Notes: generated from the sequence alone by a model not told the origin. A DNA stretch of 5,061 nucleotides from Opitutales bacterium (GCA_007132315.1 SLOW01000253.1:1-5061); one strand, 5' to 3'; shown: positions 1 to 5,061, numbered from the stretch's first letter. Numbers and translations are program-made.

Positions 1-170
1 GGGAGAATCAATTTGGCATGCCTGTCGATCATCTGCCGAAGGGCGGATTCGCCCGATGCGGCATAAATCCCGACAACCCTGCTTAACCGAGTGCCATTCA
101 CTTTAAGTGGCTGTTTGGAAGGTTGTATTTTGTATGTCGGAAAACATGCAATACCCTGCCATTCAGCCAC
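1..170 (-). CDS. Possible 5' part of an unrecognised gene leaving the left edge
   Basis: On the - strand an open frame runs from a GTG at 170-168 to the left edge, 56 codons with no stop, directly after an in-frame TAA (173-171). It begins MAEWQGIACFPTYKIQP and ends at the edge with a helix-like stretch around ALRQMIDRHAKLIL. A second GTG at 101-99 is an alternative start. I do not recognise the family. No good ribosome binding site is seen: an AGGAT lies about 14 bases upstream of the GTG. The neighbouring DNA is decayed, so this may be another remnant or a chance open frame rather than a working gene. Confidence 0.22.
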   Translation of the reverse strand, partial: MAEWQGIACFPTYKIQPSKQPLKVNGTRLSRVVGIYAASGESALRQMIDRHAKLIL

Positions 171-173
171 TTA
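92..173. repeat. Short inverted and direct repeats, 92-173
   Basis: TAAGTGGCTG at 104-113 is matched by its exact reverse complement CAGCCACTTA at 164-173. The 9-mer TGCCATTCA occurs directly at 92-100 and 157-165. The two pairs interleave, so each end carries a TGCCATTCA next to or overlapping one arm of the inverted pair. They overlap the possible left-edge open frame. No function is assigned. They could be a small structured element or chance. Confidence 0.4.
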
Positions 174-211
174 GATAATTTTTCATCCTATGTTCTCGAT
201 TTTTTATGCGA

Positions 212-313
212 CTACGGGGTGGACAGTCCGCCCCAAAAGCAGAGGCGCCCTTTGTGTTCGGCATGAAGCGCGGGCACGTCCATGACCTTGGGCTGGCAGG
301 GGTTATTAAGACT
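212..313 (-). pseudogene. Remnant of a uroporphyrinogen-decarboxylase-family (UroD/PF01208) gene
   Basis: Read on the - strand from about 313 to a TAG at 214-212, the frame gives NNPCQPKVMD, then VPALHAEHKGRLCFWGG, then LSTP and the stop. This matches from memory the conserved UroD-superfamily segment of the form NP-x-QP-x-x-MD ... RL-x-FWGG, which lies in the C-terminal half of about 340-residue proteins. Only about 30 residues remain. An in-frame TGA (337-335) closes the frame upstream, and downstream the family would normally continue with a Gln and a Pro-Phe-Gly motif that is absent. There is no start and no room for a catalytic domain, so it is a broken fragment. The family is broad (haem synthesis enzymes and corrinoid-dependent methyltransferases), and the fragment is too short to tell which member it was. 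Confidence 0.55.
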
Positions 314-337
314 TTCAGAATAATTCCGACGGTCTCA

Positions 338-476
338 ATTTTGGATTTTGGATTTGCGACTTTGGAGTTAAGTCCTGTGCTTTGCGCACAATGAGAAAAG
401 CGCCTTTTCCATGTACCAGCACAACGACTACTCGCGAAGCGATCCACTGGAAGATCAAAAATCCGCAATCCAAAAT
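338..476. repeat. Inverted TTTTGGATT-type repeats flanking about 120 bp
   Basis: ATTTTGGATT at 338-347 is the exact reverse complement of AATCCAAAAT at 467-476. The left copy is a tandem heptamer, TTTTGGA twice (339-345 and 346-352) followed by TTT. The right copy has a second, diverged unit (AAAATCCG, 458-465). Heptamer repeats of this kind are scattered between genes in some GC-rich bacteria. The DNA between the arms shows no recognisable gene. This could be a small non-coding mobile or repetitive element. Confidence 0.45.
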
Positions 477-577
477 ATATGTCCCTTCTATTTCGGTTTC
501 ATTAATAAAGCAGTTCAACTCCGGCTTGATCAGGTCAGGGAAAAGCTCGGCGACATCGCCACGGGAATGAACGTATT

Positions 578-1189
578 GCGGTTGACCGTTCCCAAAGAGT
601 CGCTGATGAAACGCTGCACAAACTGACTGCGACCGGCCTTCATGCGCCCCCAGTTGAACACCAGTTGGTTGTTGCGCGGGCCGAAGTCGGGGTGGTCTGG
701 ATCGATGAGATGGCGCAGATTATCGCCGTGCGCCCGTTTGAATTCAGCGACGGTCATTTAGCCCGCCGTCACCCTTGCGGCATCCGCCCGCAAACGGGCC
801 ATCACCTCCGGACCGCGCAATGCGCAGATACTCGACAATCCCTCCACCTCGCGCGATTCCTCGCCTGGCACGCGCTCGAACAATTTCCCGTCCTCGACGA
901 TCTCGGAGACGGCCTGATCAAACGGGATGCTCTCCCACTCGCCTTCACCCCGCTTGCCCGTGCGTTTGAGCACCTTGCGGATGCGGTAGGGATCGTAGAG
1001 TGTTTGGATGCCCGCCTGACTCTGGTCAGGAATCGTTTTCTTCCCGTATCGCCTCCAGGCGACCCATTCGCCATCCGGCGTGACTCGGCTTCTCCGTTCC
1101 TCGGGAGAGCTTCCTGCGCCGAATCCCACACCCGGTTTACGGACGGACTTGCTTCTTTCGGCGCCGTGTTGGAAAGTTTTGCGGTCGGC
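578..1189 (-). pseudogene. Remnant of a molybdopterin oxidoreductase catalytic subunit (TtrA/ArrA-like)
   Basis: On the - strand one frame reads for about 200 codons from about 1189 to 578, broken only by a TAA at 760-758. It carries family-like blocks: TLYDPYRIRKVLKR, then GEGEWESIPFDQAVSEIV, then (after the stop) MTVAEFKRAHGDNLRHLID, PDHPDFGPRNNQLVF and LGTVNR. From memory these match the N-terminal third of DMSO-reductase-superfamily respiratory enzymes of the tetrathionate/arsenate/selenate reductase branch, where YDPYRI-x-x-x-LKR follows the [4Fe-4S] cluster segment. No CxxC cluster motif, Tat signal or credible start is seen upstream: the frame closes at a TAG (1192-1190). Similarity stops after TVNR near 578, long before the rest of a protein normally over 800 residues. 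Both ends and the cofactor domain are missing, so it cannot encode a working enzyme. The exact substrate class is uncertain, but the superfamily is fairly clear. Confidence 0.62.
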
Positions 1190-1438
1190 CTACACGGCTT
1201 AGCGTGCGCTTCGAGCCAACAATCAAAACGTCTTGCCTGAACGCTCACCGCCGCACCGGATCCCATTCCCTGGAATTCGGCCATTTCCCTTTGCCTCACT
1301 TCCCCATTATTTCGCAAGAATCCTGCAGGCTATGGCCCGCAACGGCAAATCACGCCGAGGGCGACTGGGACGGCTACGGCACCGACTGACCGGGCTCAGC
1401 GCATTCCCAGCGCGCCCACCACCGACCCTGAATTCGAT
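1190..1438. other. Spacer without a recognised gene
   Basis: Between the oxidoreductase remnant and the ars promoter I see no convincing gene on either strand. Short open frames exist, including a + frame ending GDWDGYGTD at 1389, but none has a recognisable domain or start signal. An 8-base palindrome CCTGCAGG lies at 1322-1329. The stretch is probably decayed sequence. Confidence 0.5.
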
Positions 1439-1488
1439 ATCACAAATATTCATTTGACAGTATATTCGTTCTGTGCGATTTGCCAGGT
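1439..1488 (+). promoter_or_regulatory. Candidate ars operon promoter
   Basis: Two overlapping sigma-70-like readings exist. In the first, ATCACA (1439-1444, 4/6 to TTGACA) lies 16 bases before TATATT (1461-1466, 5/6 to TATAAT). This predicts a start near 1473 and a very short leader. In the second, a perfect TTGACA (1454-1459) is followed after 17 bases by a poor GATTTG (1477-1482) with an upstream TG. That would put the start at about the A of the arsR ATG and make the message leaderless. The first has the better -10 box. Both overlap the inverted repeat at 1445-1466, as expected for a repressor-controlled promoter. Confidence 0.45.
1445..1466. promoter_or_regulatory. Candidate ArsR operator
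   Basis: AATAT (1445-1449) and ATATT (1462-1466) form an inverted repeat separated by 12 bases, centred within the predicted promoter and about 33 bases before the arsR ATG. ArsR/SmtB proteins bind as dimers to AT-rich imperfect palindromes of this type that overlap the promoter of their own operon. ATATTC also recurs as a direct repeat (1446-1451 and 1462-1467). The arms are short, so the assignment rests mainly on position. Confidence 0.4.
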
Positions 1489-1875
1489 ATGCAAGCCATT
1501 CAGGCCTACCAGTGTTTTTGCGATGAGACGCGCCTGCGGATTTTGAACCTTTTGCTGGAGGGGCCGCTCTGCGTTTGTCACCTGACCGCGATAATCGGTG
1601 TGCCGCAGCCGAAGGTGTCCCGTCACCTCAAGGTCTTGCGGGACGGAGGAGCTCTGGAAACGGAACGGTGTTACAACTGGACCATCTGCCGTCTGCCGGC
1701 TTCGCCGAGTCCCCTGCTGGAAGCCAATCTCAAATGTCTCCAGGACCTGAGGGCCGAAGAGCCGGTTTTCAAGACCGACCTCGAAGCCCGCAAACGCACC
1801 GTCGAACGGATCCTGAGCGATCCCTGCGACGATCTCCCCTCGCAAATTCGGAGCCTGGCAAAGGACTGTTGCTGA
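1489..1875 (+). CDS. arsR: ArsR-family As(III)-responsive transcriptional repressor
   Basis: This 128-residue winged-helix repressor should bind the ars promoter as a dimer and release it when arsenite or antimonite binds cysteines. The helix-turn-helix core is clear: DETRLRIL (residues 12-19), the metal-sensing LCVCHL (27-32, Cys28 and Cys30), and the recognition helix around [16 protein letters not shown] (41-56). Cys28/Cys30 align with Cys32/Cys34 of the E. coli LCVCDLC site. The usual Asp is His31 here and the third cysteine is Thr33. The protein is otherwise cysteine-rich (Cys9, 11, 61, 67, 83, 113 and a terminal Cys127-Cys128), so further thiols could take part in sensing. Start choice: ATG at 1489 is preferred. 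An in-frame TTG at 1480 would add three residues. No Shine-Dalgarno is present at a normal distance. It is the first gene of the operon, 17 bases before arsC. Confidence 0.93.
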   Translation: MQAIQAYQCFCDETRLRILNLLLEGPLCVCHLTAIIGVPQPKVSRHLKVLRDGGALETERCYNWTICRLPASPSPLLEANLKCLQDLRAEEPVFKTDLEARKRTVERILSDPCDDLPSQIRSLAKDCC

Positions 1876-1892
1876 ACCCCACTCCTCAATTT

Positions 1893-2324
1893 ATGAAATC
1901 CAAAGTTCTGATTCTCTGCACCGGCAACTCCTGCCGCAGTCACATGGCCGAAGGCATCTTGCGGGCCGCCGCGGGCGACCTGTTCGAAGTTTACAGCGCG
2001 GGTTCCAACCCCAAAGGGCACGTTCACCCTCTGGCCATTGAGGTTCTCAAGGAAATCGGCATCGACGCCTCCGGGCATAAATCGGAACACCTCGACCAAT
2101 ATCTAGACACCGGCATCAACACCGTGATCACGGTCTGCGGCAACGCCGATCAAGCTTGTCCAACCTTTCCCGGAAAAATCAACCGCTACCACTGGGGCTT
2201 CGAAGATCCTCCGAACGCCGTCCGAGACGGCGAAACCGAGCTCGATGCCTTCCACCGCATCCGCGATCAGATCAAACTCGTCTTCGAAGCCTACGCCGCG
2301 AGCTACCGCGAAGCCAAAGGTTAA
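1893..2324 (+). CDS. arsC: Arsenate reductase, thioredoxin-linked (LMW-phosphatase fold)
   Basis: This cytoplasmic enzyme of 143 residues reduces arsenate to arsenite, the form ArsA/Acr3 can export. It has the low-molecular-weight tyrosine phosphatase fold. The P-loop is CTGNSCRS at 9-16, giving the CX5R pair Cys9/Arg15. The redox pair is Cys82 and Cys89 in [10 protein letters not shown] (81-90). The general acid is Asp105 in FEDPP (103-107). The spacing matches the S. aureus pI258 enzyme (Cys10, Cys82, Cys89, Asp105), so the disulfide should be recycled by thioredoxin rather than glutaredoxin. Length is typical. The frame is open further upstream inside arsR, but the ATG at 1893 starts exactly at the conserved N-terminus ([12 protein letters not shown]). 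The 17-base gap after arsR contains no Shine-Dalgarno. Confidence 0.95.
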   Translation: MKSKVLILCTGNSCRSHMAEGILRAAAGDLFEVYSAGSNPKGHVHPLAIEVLKEIGIDASGHKSEHLDQYLDTGINTVITVCGNADQACPTFPGKINRYHWGFEDPPNAVRDGETELDAFHRIRDQIKLVFEAYAASYREAKG

Positions 2325-2327
2325 CCC

Positions 2328-2360
2328 CCACCACTCCACCAATCCAATCCACCACTCCAC
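2328..2360. repeat. CCACCACTCCAC direct repeat in the arsC-arsD gap
   Basis: The 12-mer CCACCACTCCAC occurs exactly twice (2328-2339 and 2349-2360, 21 bases apart), with CAATCCAAT between the copies. It fills most of the 42-base gap and ends just before the arsD ATG. Its sub-motifs CACTCCA and CCAATCC recur in reverse complement in the gap before acr3 (4783-4821). The block has no Shine-Dalgarno character and is probably a member of a dispersed intergenic repeat family. Confidence 0.6.
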
Positions 2361-2366
2361 TTTATC

Positions 2367-2696
2367 ATGAAAAACATACTCGTTTACGATCCGCCCATGT
2401 GTTGTTCCTCCGGCGTCTGCGGACCCGACGTCGATCCCCTGCTGCCGCGCTTTGCCGGCATGCTGTCGCAACTGGAGACCTTCGGGGTAAAAGTGGAACG
2501 CCACAACCTGGCTCAGGAGCCGGTCGCCTTCGCCCAGAACCGGAAAGTGCGCGCCATTCTCGAACAGGAGGGCGTGGAAGTTCTCCCTCTAATCTTCGTG
2601 GACGGCGTCCTGGAAATCAAAGGACGCTACCCCGAAACCGCCGAACGCGGCGCCTTCGTCGAGCGCGCCCGCGAATCCGAAGCGAATACCGCTTGA
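2367..2696 (+). CDS. arsD: ArsD arsenic metallochaperone
   Basis: This 109-residue thioredoxin-fold protein binds As(III) and hands it to ArsA, raising the pump's affinity. The N-terminal metal-site motif DPPMCCSSGVCGPDVD is present with Cys12, Cys13 and Cys18, the three cysteines essential in the E. coli plasmid R773 protein. Other family blocks are VERHNLAQEPVAFAQN (mid-protein) and LPLIFVDG followed by GRYP. The C-terminus ends in ESEANTA and lacks the vicinal cysteine pairs of the R773 ArsD tail, which are known to be dispensable there. The ATG at 2367 gives the standard N-terminus. The gene lies between arsC and its partner arsA, 16 bases before the latter. No Shine-Dalgarno is evident, as the preceding gap is a C-rich repeat. 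Confidence 0.95.
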   Translation: MKNILVYDPPMCCSSGVCGPDVDPLLPRFAGMLSQLETFGVKVERHNLAQEPVAFAQNRKVRAILEQEGVEVLPLIFVDGVLEIKGRYPETAERGAFVERARESEANTA

Positions 2697-2712
2697 GAGA
2701 AGACCGACCGAT

Positions 2713-4557
2713 ATGAACGCAACCAGCCAACAACACCCTCGCGCCATCCGCGACCTGCTCGACAGTCCGGCGCGCTATTATTTCTTCACCGGCAAGGGCG
2801 GCGTGGGCAAAACCTCGATAGCATCCTCCACCGCGCTCGCGCTGGCAGACGCCGGCAAACGGGTGCTTCTCATCAGCACCGATCCGGCATCCAACCTGGA
2901 CGAAGTCCTCGGACTGGAATTGAGCCGCGAGCCGCGACCGGTTCCCGGGTGCGACGGGCTTTCCGCCCTCAACATCGATCCCGAGGCGGTGGCCTCCGAG
3001 TACCGCGAAAAAGTCGTGGGGCCGATGCGCGGGGTTCTGCCGGAAGCCGCCCTCAAAGCAATGGAAGAACAACTCTCCGGCGCCTGCACCATGGAGATCG
3101 CCGCCTTCGATGAATTCACCGGCTACCTCGGCGACGACGCCACCGGCGAGTTCGACGTCATCGTCTTCGACACCGCCCCCACCGGCCACACGCTTCGTCT
3201 CATGGCGCTCTCGCAGGCGTGGACGAATTTTCTCGACGACAACACCAGCGGCAATTCCTGCCTCGGGCCGCTTGCCGGACTGGAGAAGCAGCGTCAGGCC
3301 TACGCCGAAGCCGTCGAGGTGCTTAAAGACGCCCGCCGCACCGCCGTCTTTCTCGTCAGCCGCGCGAACAAAAGCCCGTTGAAAGAAGCCCGCCGGACCT
3401 GGAAGGAATTCACCGATCTCGGAATCAAGAACCAGAGCCTCATTCTCAACGGTTGGTACGCGCCGGACGAGACTCATCGTGACGATCCGGTCGCGAAGCG
3501 CTGGCTGGAGCGACAAAACGCCGCCATGGCAACCGAAGCCGCCTTCATCGACTCGCTGCCGCTCTTCCGCACCCCGCTCATTCCCGGCAACCTGATGGGC
3601 GCGGACAGCCTGCGCGCGTTTTATCAGGGCGCGAAAGCCCAAGCGCCAGCAGCCGTCGAAACAACCCCCGCCCCCGTTCCGGACCTGCCCGAGCTCGGCC
3701 GATTGGCCGATCAGCTCGCGCCGGCCGGGCGCGGTGTGATCATGACCATGGGCAAAGGCGGCGTCGGCAAGACCACCGTCGCGGCGGCCCTGGCCCTCGC
3801 TCTCGCCGACAGCGGCGCCAAGGTGCGCCTCTCCACCACCGACCCGTCCGCCCACATCGCGGATGCCGTGGGCGATAAAGCGGACATCCCGCTCACCGTC
3901 GAACGCATCGATCCGAAAGCCGAAACCGCCGCTTATATGGAAGAAGTGCTCGCCACTCAGGGCGCCGATATGGACGCGGAGAATCGAGCCCTCCTGGAGG
4001 AGGACCTGCGATCGCCCTGCACCGAAGAGATCGCTGTATTCCGCGCCTTCGCGCGCACCGTCGCGAAAGGCGAGGATGAGTTTGTGGTGCTCGACACCGC
4101 GCCCACCGGCCACACTCTGCTGCTTCTCGACGCCACCCAATCGTATCACCGGGAACTGGGACGCCAAACACGTTCGACCCAACATGCCGAGGATGTCGAA
4201 AAACTTCTGCCCCGCCTGCGGGACCCCGACTTCACCCACGTGCTCCTCGTCACCCTGCCCGAAGCCACTCCCGTGCACGAAGCCGCCGCCCTCCAGGCCG
4301 ACCTCCGCCGCGCGGAAATCGAACCCCACGCCTGGATCGTCAATCAAAGCCTGGCCGCCGCCGACACGCGGGAACCGCTTCTGGCCGCTCGCGGCCGGGC
4401 GGAAAACCCTTACATTCACGAAGTCGTCGAGGAAAACCCGGGCAAACCCGTTTACCTGATCCCCTGGAGTCCCGCCGAACCCACCGGCACCGACGGCCTG
4501 CGCGAACTCGCCGGTCACCCTCCCAACCCAATAACCCATCCAAAAACACAACCATGA
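2713..4557 (+). CDS. arsA: ArsA arsenite-stimulated ATPase, two-domain
   Basis: This 614-residue cytoplasmic ATPase drives arsenite efflux through a membrane carrier. Two homologous ATPase halves are complete. A1 has P-loop GKGGVGKTS (27-35), DPASN at 57-61 and DTAPTGHTL (153-161). A2 has GKGGVGKTT (347-355), DPSAH (377-381) and DTAPTGHTL (461-469). A Pro/Ala-rich linker joins them at roughly 315-340. The metal-site cysteines Cys125 (SGACTMEIA), Cys183 (GNSCLGPLAG) and Cys436 (SPCTEEIA) correspond to E. coli Cys113, Cys172 and Cys422, so the As(III)-activated site looks intact. A purine stretch GAGAAGA (2696-2702) lies about 10 bases before the ATG and is at best a weak Shine-Dalgarno. The stop overlaps the next gene's ATG by four bases (ATGA), suggesting translational coupling. 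With acr3 downstream, the likely pump partner is Acr3, not ArsB. Confidence 0.97.
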   Translation: MNATSQQHPRAIRDLLDSPARYYFFTGKGGVGKTSIASSTALALADAGKRVLLISTDPASNLDEVLGLELSREPRPVPGCDGLSALNIDPEAVASEYREKVVGPMRGVLPEAALKAMEEQLSGACTMEIAAFDEFTGYLGDDATGEFDVIVFDTAPTGHTLRLMALSQAWTNFLDDNTSGNSCLGPLAGLEKQRQAYAEAVEVLKDARRTAVFLVSRANKSPLKEARRTWKEFTDLGIKNQSLILNGWYAPDETHRDDPVAKRWLERQNAAMATEAAFIDSLPLFRTPLIPGNLMGADSLRAFYQGAKAQAPAAVETTPAPVPDLPELGRLADQLAPAGRGVIMTMGKGGVGKTTVAAALALALADSGAKVRLSTTDPSAHIADAVGDKADIPLTVERIDPKAETAAYMEEVLATQGADMDAENRALLEEDLRSPCTEEIAVFRAFARTVAKGEDEFVVLDTAPTGHTLLLLDATQSYHRELGRQTRSTQHAEDVEKLLPRLRDPDFTHVLLVTLPEATPVHEAAALQADLRRAEIEPHAWIVNQSLAAADTREPLLAARGRAENPYIHEVVEENPGKPVYLIPWSPAEPTGTDGLRELAGHPPNPITHPKTQP

Positions 4558-4772
4558 CCACCTACGTTTACGAAACCATTCCATCCAACGAAAACGAAGA
4601 GCCCAAGTTCTACGAAATTCAGCAGAGCATGAAAGACGCGCCGCTGACGAAGCACCCCGAAACCGGCGAACCGATCCGCCGCGTCATCCTCGGCGGTTAC
4701 GGGCTGATGAAAGCAGAAAACGGAAATTCCGAGGCCGGCGGCGACTGCGGCCCGAGCTGCGGCTGCCACTAA
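4554..4772 (+). CDS. Small FmdB-like protein with Cys-rich tail, ars-linked
   Basis: This 72-residue protein has an N-terminal part laid out like FmdB-type zinc ribbons: MTTYVYE (1-7), then FYEIQQSMKDAPLTKHPETG (19-38), then RRVILGGYG (42-50). These correspond to the PTYEY, F-x-QS-x-x-DPPL and R-x-I-x-GGGG landmarks of that family. The two CxxC zinc pairs expected between them are missing: the first is replaced by a Pro/Asn/Glu stretch (10-17) and the second by KHPETG. Instead all cysteines sit at the C-terminus in DCGPSCGCH (Cys65, Cys69, Cys71, His72), a likely soft-metal site. The start overlaps the arsA stop (ATGA), so it is probably co-translated. Position between arsA and acr3 suggests a role in arsenite handling, for example as an accessory metal-binding protein, but this is inference. 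Function is unknown. Confidence 0.85.
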   Translation: MTTYVYETIPSNENEEPKFYEIQQSMKDAPLTKHPETGEPIRRVILGGYGLMKAENGNSEAGGDCGPSCGCH

Positions 4773-4782
4773 TCAAGAAAAC

Positions 4783-4821
4783 TGGAGTGCGGGAATACGG
4801 GAATGTTGGAGGATTGGAGTG
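4783..4821. repeat. TGGAGTG/GGATTGG repeats before acr3
   Basis: TGGAGTG appears at 4783-4789 and 4815-4821, GGATTGG at 4811-4817, and GGGAAT twice (4791-4796 and 4799-4804). TGGAGTG and GGATTGG are exact reverse complements of CACTCCA and CCAATCC in the arsC-arsD gap, so the same degenerate repeat family occurs in opposite orientation on the two sides of arsD-arsA-fmdB-like. In this orientation the repeat is purine-rich and supplies GGAG sequences upstream of the acr3 start. Confidence 0.55.
4816..4819 (+). promoter_or_regulatory. Possible acr3 ribosome binding site
   Basis: GGAG ends 10 bases before the acr3 ATG at 4830. GGAGGA (4808-4813) lies 16 bases away and another GGAG (4824-4827) only 2 bases away. 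All fall in or beside the repeat block, so the repeat may by accident or design provide the only Shine-Dalgarno-like signal in the operon. Confidence 0.35.
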
Positions 4822-4829
4822 TTGGAGTT

Positions 4830-5061
4830 ATGAAGAAAAACAAACATGCCGGAATCAGTTTTTTTGAGAAGAACCTCACCATTTGGGTGGCTCTGTGCAT
4901 GGTAGCGGGTGTTCTAATCGGAAAGTTTCTTCCCGGAGTCCCTCAATTTCTGAGCCGATTCGAATACGCTCAAGTGTCGATTCCGATCGCCGTCCTGATC
5001 TGGCTGATGATCTACCCGATGATGATGAAGGTGGATTTCACCAGCATCAAAAATGTGCGCA
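4830..5061 (+). CDS. acr3: Acr3-family arsenite efflux permease, 5' part
   Basis: The first 77 codons of a membrane carrier that exports arsenite are present; the gene runs off the right edge. The N-terminus matches Acr3 (ten-helix, BART superfamily): SFFEKNLTIWVALCMVAGVL (10-29) is the first membrane helix, and FEYAQVSIPIAVLIWLMIYP (44-63) contains the second, followed by MMMKVDF (64-70). The conserved helix-4 cysteine of Acr3 would lie beyond the window. The ATG at 4830 follows a 57-base gap. The coding sequence is visibly more AT-rich than arsA, partly from hydrophobic codons and possibly from a separate origin. Full-length Acr3 is about 350 residues, so most is missing here. With arsD and arsA upstream, it is expected to act as the channel of an ATP-driven pump, or alone using the membrane potential. 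Confidence 0.93.
   Translation, partial: MKKNKHAGISFFEKNLTIWVALCMVAGVLIGKFLPGVPQFLSRFEYAQVSIPIAVLIWLMIYPMMMKVDFTSIKNVR

Noticed and set aside
41..54. GGGCG-GATT-CGCCC small hairpin
   Set aside because: The stem is only five bases, has no T-run, and lies inside an open frame. This is too little to call a regulatory element.
216..234. GGGGTGGA-CAG-TCCGCCCC hairpin as a terminator
   Set aside because: It is followed by AAAA rather than a T-run on the + strand, and no gene ends just before it there. It falls in the coding end of the UroD remnant.
411..626. + strand frame of 71 codons in the left region
   Set aside because: There is no recognisable domain and no start signal, and it overlaps both the repeat arm and the end of the oxidoreductase remnant. 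A chance frame is the simplest explanation.
665..1240. A 191-codon + strand open frame
   Set aside because: It lies opposite the molybdoenzyme remnant, whose - strand translation has clear family motifs. The + frame has no recognisable domain or start signal.
1430..1441. GAATTCGATATC, identical to a stretch of a common cloning-vector polylinker, with GGATCC and CCTGCAGG sites nearby
   Set aside because: The flanks do not continue as vector sequence, the other sites are scattered over about 180 bases, and the segment runs naturally into the ars promoter. Coincidence is more likely than vector contamination.
1575..1892. Upstream extension of the arsC frame into arsR (249-codon version)
   Set aside because: The extension overlaps arsR in another frame and has no family similarity. 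The ATG at 1893 begins exactly at the conserved ArsC N-terminus.
2617..4584. A 655-codon open frame on the - strand opposite arsA
   Set aside because: It is a shadow of arsA: strong G/C-ending codon bias removes stops from the opposite strand. Its translation is Gly/Val/Arg-rich without domains, whereas the + strand frame has all ArsA motifs.

Overview
The window holds a gene-dense arsenic-resistance operon on the + strand (about 1440 to the right edge), preceded by about 1.4 kb of decayed, mostly non-coding DNA (1 to about 1440). The operon order is arsR, arsC (thioredoxin-linked type), arsD, arsA, a small FmdB-like gene with a Cys-rich tail, and acr3, which is cut by the right edge. All genes read the same way with short gaps or overlaps, so one transcript from a promoter just upstream of arsR is the simplest reading.

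How the parts fit: ArsR is the As(III)-sensing repressor of its own operon. ArsC reduces arsenate to arsenite through a Cys9/Cys82/Cys89 relay. ArsD is the As(III) chaperone that feeds ArsA, a two-domain ATPase with all three expected metal-site cysteines. Acr3 is the membrane arsenite efflux carrier and would be the pump partner here in place of ArsB. The 72-residue protein between arsA and acr3 resembles FmdB-type zinc ribbons that have lost their CxxC pairs but gained a C-terminal CGPSCGCH tail. It is the least-understood component and the most interesting item in the window.

The left part contains two recognisable gene remnants, both on the - strand: a roughly 30-residue piece of a uroporphyrinogen-decarboxylase-family protein (about 212-313) and a roughly 200-codon piece of a molybdopterin oxidoreductase of the tetrathionate/arsenate reductase type (about 578-1189), interrupted by a TAA. 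There is also an unrecognised open frame leaving the left edge, and several short repeats. It looks like a gene graveyard beside the resistance operon.

Organism: the operon is GC-rich, most of its genes lack a Shine-Dalgarno sequence, and gaps carry degenerate CACTCCA/CCAATCC and TTTTGGA repeats. Together with a UroD-family remnant this suggests a member of the Planctomycetota/Verrucomicrobiota (PVC) group, possibly Verrucomicrobiota or Kiritimatiellota. This is an inference from style, not a firm assignment.
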